This document shows, one piece after another, positions 17,198 to 23,289 of a stretch of 64,000 nt of DNA (its first letter is position 1; every line of letters begins with the position of its first letter). Both the position numbers and the translations under genes were made by a program. The stretch is from a bacterium YEK0313 (GTDB lineage Bacteria > Pseudomonadota > Alphaproteobacteria > Rhizobiales > Phreatobacteraceae), in the NCBI GenBank assembly GCA_000751295.2, contig CCMO02000001.1, forward strand, positions 3,376,615 to 3,440,614, written 5' to 3'. The notes under the pieces were generated by a model that was not told the origin of the DNA, did not search any database, and saw only the letters and a list, made by a program, of their open reading frames with translations.

Positions 17198-18214
17198 TCA
17201 AGCTCTGAACAAGCCACGTGTGCCGAACAGTGGCGAGACCTCGCTTTCGGGAAGGTCGTGATAAGCGCAAACTTGGCTGACTTTCTCGGCAGTGCCGAAG
17301 ACGAGGGGCGTGCGCTGATGGAGCTCACTCGGTGTCAGGTCGAGGATGCGGTCGATCCCGTCGGTCGCCTTGCCGCCTGCGCGCTCAACGATGAAGGCGA
17401 TCGGAGCGCACTCATAGACTAGGCGCAGTCGCCCCTGGCCATAGCCTCGCCTGGCGTCAGCGGGATAGAGGAAAATCCCGCCACGCGTGAGAATTCGGTG
17501 GGTCTCGGCGACCAGCGATGCGACCCAACGCATATTGAAGTTCTCTCCCCACGGCCCTTCATCACCGGCGATGCAGTCGTCGACGAAAGCCCGTATCGGC
17601 CGCGACCAATGCCGGTAATTGGATGCGTTGATGGCGAACTCGGTTGTCCGATCAGGGATGCGCAAGCTGTCGGAAACGAGGAAGAAATGACCACGGTGGA
17701 GCACAAATTGGGCGAGTGTGGTCCGAGTCGCGAGGATGAACACCGTCTGGGGGCCATAGACCACATATCCTGCAGCGATTTGCTCACGGCCCGGACGAAG
17801 GAAACTCTCCACGCCGGATTCTTTGGCTTCGAAGACCGAGAAGATCGTCCCGATCGATATGTTCACATCGATATTGGACGACCCGTCCAGCGGATCGATC
17901 GCAAGCGCTAGAGTGCCTTCGGGGTTGAGCATTTCGGCAGTTGGGCGCTCCTCCGACGCATACCAGCGAACAGGTGTGGGAGCGAGCGCCCCGGCGAAGA
18001 GTTCATCCGCCACGACGTCGAGTTTCTTCTGGCGGTCGCCATCGCTGTTCGCACCCACCTCCTCGCCGAGGCGCCCATTGAGCGGACCGCTCGATATCAC
18101 CCCGGCTAGGGTCTCCGCGACAAAGGCGAGCGCCGTAACGGTGATCGCAAGCGGTTCCGAAACGGAGCAGTCGCCCTCTAGGAAGCTTTCGAGAGTGCCT
18201 TCCGGTGCCGTCAT
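17198..18214 (-). CDS. cbbF: class I fructose-1,6-bisphosphatase
   Basis: Removes the 1-phosphate from fructose-1,6-bisphosphate (338 residues). The metal site reads EERP and IDPLDGSSNIDVNISIGTIFSV; the phosphate-binding region NFNMRWVASLVAE and the C-terminal GGIFLYPADAR...YECAPIAFIVERAGGKATDG are present. GGAGGA lies upstream of ATG 18214. It is the first gene of the cbb operon, read divergently from cbbR across a 97-base AT-rich gap. Frame upstream of 18214 crosses the regulatory region and is not coding. Confidence 0.95.
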   Translation of the reverse strand: MTAPEGTLESFLEGDCSVSEPLAITVTALAFVAETLAGVISSGPLNGRLGEEVGANSDGDRQKKLDVVADELFAGALAPTPVRWYASEERPTAEMLNPEGTLALAIDPLDGSSNIDVNISIGTIFSVFEAKESGVESFLRPGREQIAAGYVVYGPQTVFILATRTTLAQFVLHRGHFFLVSDSLRIPDRTTEFAINASNYRHWSRPIRAFVDDCIAGDEGPWGENFNMRWVASLVAETHRILTRGGIFLYPADARRGYGQGRLRLVYECAPIAFIVERAGGKATDGIDRILDLTPSELHQRTPLVFGTAEKVSQVCAYHDLPESEVSPLFGTRGLFRA

Positions 18215-18283
18215 GATCGTCCTCCGGCAGCTAGTTCCCGCATAACATGCCTTGACGCATGCGAAAGGAAAAATTAAAAAAAT

Positions 18284-18303
18284 CTTTGCTGCATTAAACA
18301 AAG
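18284..18303. promoter_or_regulatory. cbbR-cbbF divergent control region, candidate CbbR dyad
   Basis: The 97-base gap between the cbbF and cbbR starts is strikingly AT-rich for this window. It contains a perfect interrupted palindrome CTTTG-N10-CAAAG just upstream of cbbR. LysR-type regulators bind interrupted dyads in such divergent gaps and control the operon while repressing themselves. Assigning this dyad to CbbR is inference. Confidence 0.5.
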
Positions 18304-18311
18304 CTACAACG

Positions 18312-19250
18312 ATGATCCATGAACAAGCGATCACGCTAAAACAGCTGCGCGCGCTGGCAGCGATTGTCGCAGGAGGGAACCTGTCGTTGGCTGCCAGCCG
18401 GCTCAACGTAACCGTCCCCGCGGTTTCAACGCAGCTTCGCAATCTGGAAGCGAATCTGGGCGAACCGCTGTTGGAGCGCGGCCCCGACGGTAAGACGCTT
18501 CTAACCGCGATAGGACGGGAGGTTCTGGCCGCAGCCGAACAGATTGATGCGATATTGTCTTCTTGTATTCAAAAAGTCTCTGCGATCTCGGCCGGACATG
18601 AAGGGCTCGTCTTCCTTGGCGCAGTGAGCACTGCAAAGTACTTTGCACCACATCTCATTGCTCAGCTTCGACGTCAGGTGCCACGCATCAAGATTGAATT
18701 TCGTATTGGCAATCGTGAGGAAATCATCTCGGCTCTAAAGAGTCGTCGGATTGAGTTGGCGATCATGGGCCGGCCACCGCGAGAGCCGGAAGTGGATACG
18801 GACCTGCTTGGCGATCACCCCCATGTGCTTATCGCGCCACCGAAGCATCCCCTTGTCGGACGCCACGACATTTCGTCCAGTGACCTATTAACTAACGCCT
18901 TTTTGGTGCGCGAGAAAGGCTCGGGCACGCGCGCGCTCATGGAGCGCCTTTTCGATCGGATCGGGGTCGGCAGTGACTACGAGTCCATCGAGTTCGGAAG
19001 CAATGAGACCATTAAGCAGGCGGTGATGGCGGGGCTTGGCATCGCGGTCATTTCGGCACACACGGTGCAAGCAGAGCTCATGGGGGGGCGCCTAGCAATG
19101 CTCTCGTTTCCTGGCTTTCCGATCATCCGTCAGTGGTTTCTAGTCCGTCGGCGTGATACCCCAATGACGCCTTCGGCAAAGCGAGTGCGCGACGTGATCC
19201 TAGCATTGAAGGGAAGTTTCCTGCCCGGTGCGCTATCTCGCTCGGGTTGA
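18312..19250 (+). CDS. cbbR: LysR-type regulator of the cbb operon
   Basis: LysR-family regulator of 312 residues. The N-terminal winged helix-turn-helix (ITLKQLRALAAIVAGGNLSLAASRLNVTVPAVSTQLRNLEANLGEPLLERG) is typical of CbbR, and the rest is a substrate-binding-protein-like effector domain, with KGSGTRALMERLFDRIG near the middle. CbbR senses metabolites such as RuBP or NADPH and activates cbb genes. I chose ATG 18312 to match the family start; an upstream start at 18252 would add an unusual basic peptide encoded by the regulatory gap. Confidence 0.93.
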   Translation: MIHEQAITLKQLRALAAIVAGGNLSLAASRLNVTVPAVSTQLRNLEANLGEPLLERGPDGKTLLTAIGREVLAAAEQIDAILSSCIQKVSAISAGHEGLVFLGAVSTAKYFAPHLIAQLRRQVPRIKIEFRIGNREEIISALKSRRIELAIMGRPPREPEVDTDLLGDHPHVLIAPPKHPLVGRHDISSSDLLTNAFLVREKGSGTRALMERLFDRIGVGSDYESIEFGSNETIKQAVMAGLGIAVISAHTVQAELMGGRLAMLSFPGFPIIRQWFLVRRRDTPMTPSAKRVRDVILALKGSFLPGALSRSG

Positions 19251-19273
19251 GAAAAGGGACTTGAGTCAGGTAC

Positions 19274-19300
19274 GAGCTATCGCCAAATTTTGGTGACGGC
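19274..19300 (+). repeat. terminal inverted repeat of the IS256-family element (cbbR side)
   Basis: 27-base repeat starting GAGCTATCGC and ending TGGTGACGGC; its inverted partner is at 22474-22500. It begins 24 bases after the cbbR stop codon. Confidence 0.85.
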
Positions 19301-19309
19301 CTGAGCCGG

Positions 19310-19552
19310 TCAGGCGGCGGCGGTTGTGGGCTGGCGGTCGGTCGACTTGGCGATGACCTCGATCCCGTCGTTGAATGTCACACCGAGAACGAGTTTTGAC
19401 AACTGGTTATGACCGTCGAGGCGGCGCCAGCTTCTCTGCGCGCCCTCGACCAGTTTGAAGACCATCGCGAGCGCGGTCTTGTTGGATAGGCAGCCCTTCG
19501 ATCGGATGGTGCGGTGGCGCACGGTGGCGAAGGTGCTTTCGATGGGGTTGGT
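19310..19552 (-). pseudogene. IS256-family transposase, C-terminal fragment
   Basis: About 80 codons beginning at NPIESTFATVRHRTIRSKG and ending ...DRQPTTAAA, the conserved C-terminal end of IS256-type DDE transposases including the last catalytic Glu (NPIEST). In an intact copy this follows HLRTT directly; here HLRTT sits at 21359 onward, on the far side of the inserted element. The fragment has no start of its own. The frame is open to 19972 through the inserted element, but that part is unrelated. Confidence 0.85.
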
Positions 19553-19796
19553 AACCGGTATGAGATGTCTCGGTGCCAACGTTCTGCCCCGGCGTCCCGC
19601 GCCGTGGCGTATGGTGCGACCATCGGGACAGAGGCACCGGGAGCACGAAGGTGCGGGCAGGCCGATACACACGATGAGCCGAGAGTTCGAGTTAGTAGCT
19701 GGCCGCCTCTGCGACTCGCCCGGTTGCGCCGAGATCGCGAATCCGTAGTTGTCGTGTCGCCCGCAGCTCCCGTCATGTGTCAGGCAGGAGGTGCAA

Positions 19797-21032
19797 ATGC
19801 GACGGGTAGTTGGCATTGACGTCCACCGAACTTTCGGGGAGGTGGTGTTTTGGGCAGACGGCAGGCTCCGACATGCGGGCCGCATTGATATGACGCGGAC
19901 TGCGCTGGAGGGATTTGGCAAGACCCTGCTGGCCAATGATGAGGTGGTGGTTGAAGCGACCGCCAACAGCATGGCGGTGTCGCGGGTTCTGGCGCCGTTC
20001 GTGGCGCGGGTGATTATCGCGAATCCGTTGCAGGTGAAGGCGATCGCCCAGGCTCACGTCAAGACCGACAAGATCGATGCCGGCACGCTCGCCAGTCTGC
20101 AGGCGGCCGGGTATCTGCCGCAGATCTGGACGCCGGACGCGGAGACCGAACGCAAGCGTCGGCTGGTGGCGCGGCGCTACCAGGTTGTGCGGCATCGCAC
20201 GCGGCTCAAGAACGAGGTGCATTCGATCCTGCACGCGCACCTGATCCCGAAGTGCCCGCATGCCGATCTTTTCAACGCCCGCGGCCGGGCGTGGTTGGCC
20301 GCTCAACAGTTGCCGGACGATGAGCGCGCAGCGATCGATCGGCACGTCCGTGAGCTTGACCGTTTGGCGGAAGATCTGGCCCTGCTCGACCGCGAGATCG
20401 CGCAGGACGCCATCGACGATTCCGCGGTCAACAGATTGATGACGATCACCGGCGTCAATCTGGCGGTCGCCGCCGGCATCGTGGCGGCGATCGGCGACGT
20501 CAGCCGGTTCAGCAGCCCACAGAAGCTGGTGAGCTATTTCGGGCTGAACCCGCGGGTGCGGCAGTCGGGGTTGGTAGCGGCCCACCACGGCCGCATCAGC
20601 AAGATCGGCCGTTCTCACGCGCGCGCCATACTGGTCGAGGCGGCCTGGGCAGCGGCCAAGGCGCCCGGCCCACTGCATGCGTTTTTCGTGCGCATCCGCG
20701 CTCGGCGCGGTCATCAGATCGCTGCGGTGGCCGTGGCTCGCAAGCTCACTGTGCTTTGCTGGCATTTGCTGACGAAGGGCGAAGATTACCTGTGGGCGCG
20801 CCCAGCGCTGGTCGCCAACAAGACCCGCGCAATGCAACTTCAAGCCGGACATCCGCAACAGAAAGGTAACCGGCGTGGACCTGCCTACGCCTACAACATC
20901 AAGGCGCTGCGCGACCGCGAGATGGTGATTGCCGCCCAGGCGGAGCGAAACTACGAACAATTCGTGTCGCAATGGAAACCGCGGCGGCCAAAAACCGGCG
21001 CGCGGGCGCCTCAGCTCGGCAGGACAAAATAG
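19797..21032 (+). CDS. IS110-family DEDD transposase
   Basis: Recombinase of 411 residues. The N-terminal RuvC-like domain has VGIDVHR (Asp8), VVEATANS (Glu) and KTDKIDAGTLA (two Asp), the DEDD set. The C-terminal transposase_20 domain has the TITGVNLAVAAGIVAAIGDVSRFSSPQKLVSYFGLNPRVRQSG block with the conserved serine. These enzymes are guided by an element-encoded RNA that pairs with donor and target. ATG 19797 has GGAGGTG 5 bases upstream; 16 extra upstream residues are possible but unlikely. The gene looks intact. Confidence 0.93.
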   Translation: MRRVVGIDVHRTFGEVVFWADGRLRHAGRIDMTRTALEGFGKTLLANDEVVVEATANSMAVSRVLAPFVARVIIANPLQVKAIAQAHVKTDKIDAGTLASLQAAGYLPQIWTPDAETERKRRLVARRYQVVRHRTRLKNEVHSILHAHLIPKCPHADLFNARGRAWLAAQQLPDDERAAIDRHVRELDRLAEDLALLDREIAQDAIDDSAVNRLMTITGVNLAVAAGIVAAIGDVSRFSSPQKLVSYFGLNPRVRQSGLVAAHHGRISKIGRSHARAILVEAAWAAAKAPGPLHAFFVRIRARRGHQIAAVAVARKLTVLCWHLLTKGEDYLWARPALVANKTRAMQLQAGHPQQKGNRRGPAYAYNIKALRDREMVIAAQAERNYEQFVSQWKPRRPKTGARAPQLGRTK

Positions 21033-21173
21033 GCAGTCCGGTGACGCTTGCAGCCGACGCATCACGCTTCGCCACGAGGTCACCCACGCCCAACAACCAT
21101 AGTCGCGCCTGACGGCAAGTTCTAGCAGGAATGCAGTCCCATTCCACGCCAGCGTGCCGCCGTGCTCGGGCCG

Positions 21174-21220
21174 GTCAAGACCAAGCCTTCCGGTGGCCGC
21201 AAATGCGGCCAGCCTTGACC
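21174..21220. ncRNA. candidate guide (bridge/seek) RNA region of the IS1111-type element
   Basis: The 327-base untranslated tail downstream of the transposase contains a nested perfect hairpin: outer arms GGTCAAG (21174-21180) and CTTGACC (21214-21220), inner arms GGCCGCA (21195-21201) and TGCGGCC (21204-21210) with a two-base loop. In IS1111-type elements the guide RNA is encoded downstream of the transposase. RNA boundaries and guide loops cannot be fixed by eye, and a second hairpin-rich segment exists upstream (19590-19654). Confidence 0.4.
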
Positions 21221-21358
21221 GCCCCTGCGCGCGGCGGCTGCGAGATCGGTGGCCGGGACGGAAGAATGGCCCGCAGCGCAGCCGAACAAAAGAATGGACT
21301 TACAGCGATCTCCGCAATCGTCGTCTCGGCCAGGAAGAAATCGCTTGTCCATCTCATC

Positions 21359-22402
21359 CGTCGTCCGCAAGTGTTTCCAGTGCTCAGCCGGGAAGTCGTA
21401 GAAAGCCAGCAGCGTGTACCGATCCTTGTTCAGGCAGTCGGCCGCCTTGTCGTATTTCAGCGCGTAGCTCTCGATGAAGGCGTCGAACGCCAGCTCGGCT
21501 GCGACCTTCGTTTCAGCCATCCAGATCTCCTGCAACGCGCGCTTGGCTTTCGGCTGCTGGCTCTTCGGCAACTTGGCGAGCACGTTCGCGGTCTTGTGCA
21601 CCCAGCAGCGCTGCTCGCGCGTTTTCGGCCAGACCTCGCCGGCAGCTTTCCAGAAGCCGAGCGCTCCATCGGCGATGACGAGCCGCGGAGGCACGACAAG
21701 CCCGCGCCGCTTCAGATCAAGCAGCAGCTCGCGCCAGTCGTGCGCGCTCTCGCGGGAACCATCGGTGAAGCCGACCAGTTCCTTGCGGCCTTCCGGCGTC
21801 GCACCGATCAGCACCAGGATGCACTGCTTTTCGTCCTCGAGGCGGGCTTCGAGATGGATGCCGTCGGCCCAGATGTAGACGTAGCGCTTTGCCGACAGAT
21901 CGCGCTTCTGCCACGCGGTGTGTTCATCGAGCCAACCGTCCTTCAGGCGACCGATGGCGGAAGCCGACAACCCGGCAGCATCCTTGCCGAGCAGCGCAGC
22001 CAGCGCCTCCGAGAAGTCGCCGGTCGAGATACCCTTCAGCTAAAGGATCGGCAGCAGCGTCTCGATCGATTTCGAGCGGCGCATGTAGGGCGGCAGGATC
22101 GACGGAGAGAACCGGGTGCGGTCGGGGTCGGTGGCGGCCGCCTCGCGATCGCGTACACGTGGCTGGCGGACGGCAACCGGACCGATGCCGGTCATCACCT
22201 CGCGTTCCGGCAGGTGACCGTGGCGCACGACGCGCTGGTGGCCGTCCGCGGTCTTCAAATCGGCATGCTGGCCGAGAAAGTCCGCGACTTCGGCCTCGAT
22301 CGCCTTGGCGAGAAGGGCACGTGCCCCGTTGCGCAACACTTCTGTGAGTTGATCGTCGAAGATTCCTGGCTGAATCAGCTGGATGACGTTATCGTTGGAC
22401 AC
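21359..22402 (-). pseudogene. IS256-family transposase, N-terminal part with amber stop
   Basis: From the GTG at 22402 (VSNDNVIQLIQPG) the frame reads an IS256-type N-terminus up to LLPIL, then meets TAG at 22040-22042, where a Tyr codon is expected. The same frame continues with LKGISTGDFSEALAALLG and the catalytic domain (YVYIWADGIHL, LVIADGALGFWKA, RCWVHKTANVLAKLPK) to HLRTT at 21359, where the inserted element begins. The transposase is therefore dead twice over: by nonsense mutation and by insertion. Confidence 0.87.
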
Positions 22403-22473
22403 GGCATATCGCTCCTTCGGTGGAGAAGTGGAGGCGTCAAGCACCCCCACGATATGCCGCCTTTCCGATTCCC

Positions 22474-22500
22474 GCCGTCACCAACTTTCAGCGATAGCTC
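22474..22500 (-). repeat. terminal inverted repeat of the IS256-family element (tra side)
   Basis: Inverted partner of 19274-19300, 23 of 27 bases identical. The 71 bases between it and the traD stop codon hold nothing I recognise. Confidence 0.85.
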
Positions 22501-22571
22501 CTTGACGCTGATCCTTCTTTCCATAACCACAACGCCTATCGAGGGGGCGCGTCGTTTGGCGATACTGATGC

Positions 22572-22790
22572 TTAGTCATCCTCGAACGCCTGCTTGCCCT
22601 TCGCGTTCCAGAGAGTTCGCGCATGTTCGCCCTGATCGCTTTGGAGCTTGTCGGCCATCCAGAGCAGCGCGCCGTAGATCATGGCGCGGTCGTCGCCGGT
22701 CAGGTCCACGATGCCGGCCTTGACGACAAGGCCGCCGAGTTCGATGAGATGCCGCGTGCGTTTGCGGCGTTCGAGCTGCCAGGTTCGCAT
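22572..22790 (-). CDS. traD: conjugal transfer protein TraD (Ti type)
   Basis: Small basic protein of 72 residues: MRTWQLERRKRTRHLIELGGLVVKAG...DDRAMIYGALLWMADKL. The size and the IELGGLVVKAGL block match Ti-plasmid TraD, an accessory of the TraA relaxosome and unrelated to F-plasmid TraD. It follows traC directly. A start at 22856 would add 22 residues overlapping traC; neither start has a clear ribosome site, so translation may depend on traC. Confidence 0.8.
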   Translation of the reverse strand: MRTWQLERRKRTRHLIELGGLVVKAGIVDLTGDDRAMIYGALLWMADKLQSDQGEHARTLWNAKGKQAFEDD

Positions 22791-22791
22791 G

Positions 22792-23118
22792 TTATGTCGC
22801 GCCAGCGCCGCCCGATGTCGGTTGTGCGCCGCCCGGTTGCGCCGGAGGGTCGCCACCGTCGCGGTCAGGCGCTGATACAGATCGCCGCGCCCGGCCCTGA
22901 AAGAACGCGGCGCCGCGCTTGGCCCATGCCTCCCTCTTTCCGGTATCTTTCGTCTCCGTCAGCACGATCAGCGCGCCCGCCAGTTCGTCGGCGCTGAGGG
23001 CGTCGGCTCCGGTCGAGATGACCAGCTCGCCGAGCTGCTGCACCTTGCGGGCTTTCAGGTCTCGCGCCTTGTCCTCAAGCGCTTTGAGTTCCGCATCGAA
23101 GTCTCTCGGTTTTCGCAT
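22792..23118 (-). CDS. traC: conjugal transfer protein TraC (Ti type)
   Basis: A 108-residue protein, MRKPRDFDAELKALEDKARDLKARKVQQLGELVISTGADALSADELAGALIVL..., matching Ti-type TraC, a relaxosome accessory protein. Charged helical N-terminal half, Ala/Gly/Pro-rich tail. GGAGG lies 5 bases upstream of ATG 23118 (a second ATG at 23121 is possible). It is read divergently from traA across the oriT region. Confidence 0.82.
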   Translation of the reverse strand: MRKPRDFDAELKALEDKARDLKARKVQQLGELVISTGADALSADELAGALIVLTETKDTGKREAWAKRGAAFFQGRARRSVSAPDRDGGDPPAQPGGAQPTSGGAGAT

Positions 23119-23231
23119 CATGTCCTCCATAGGCAATCGATGGAGCGATGATAGTTTCGTGTCGGCCGGAATGCTGTAAGGTTGCCGGGACGGCGTGGAA
23201 CAGCGCGGATCATCCCGAGAAATTTGTTTCG

Positions 23232-23259
23232 AGGGCGCGCTTATACGTCGTTCCGACGT
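23232..23259. other. origin of transfer (oriT, nic region)
   Basis: Between divergent traC and traA the minus strand reads TAAGCGCGCCCT (23243-23232), one mismatch from the RSF1010/Ti nic consensus TAAGTGCGCCCT. It is followed on the plus strand by a perfect hairpin ACGTCG-TTC-CGACGT (23245-23259). Ti-plasmid oriT sites have the same layout between traCD and traA. This is where TraA would nick. Confidence 0.82.
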
Positions 23260-23289
23260 GCGCTTCAGAGCAGTATCTGGTCGGTCGCC

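Larger units (their letters stand above)
19553..21359 (+). mobile_element. IS110-family (IS1111-type) insertion element
   Basis: The limits come from joining the two halves of the disrupted IS256 transposase (codons for HLRTT|NPIES). Perfect 8-base inverted repeats, ATGAGATG at 19560-19567 and CATCTCAT at 21350-21357, lie 7 bases inside the left and about 2-3 bases inside the right junction. Subterminal repeats with that 7/3 offset are the known hallmark of the IS1111 subgroup. The element holds one DEDD transposase and long untranslated flanks of about 244 and 327 bases. The exact ends are uncertain by one or two bases. Confidence 0.8.
19274..22500 (-). mobile_element. IS256-family element, interrupted by an IS110/IS1111-type insertion
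   Basis: Two inverted repeats bound the element: 19274-19300 and the reverse complement of 22474-22500. They match at 23 of 27 positions, with identical ten-base outer (GAGCTATCGC) and inner (TGGTGACGGC) blocks. Between them lies an IS256-family transposase in two pieces on the minus strand, separated by about 1.8 kb of foreign DNA. No 8-9 base target duplication is visible at the outer edges, so the element may have been rearranged after insertion. It separates the cbb genes from the transfer module. Confidence 0.85.

Noticed and set aside
19749..19796. Sixteen extra N-terminal residues on the IS110 transposase
   Set aside because: The RuvC-like domain begins right after ATG 19797, which has a strong ribosome site.
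21175..21357. 60-codon minus-strand frame in the tail of the IS110-type element
   Set aside because: No ribosome site or known domain; it overlaps the hairpin region better explained as RNA or element end.
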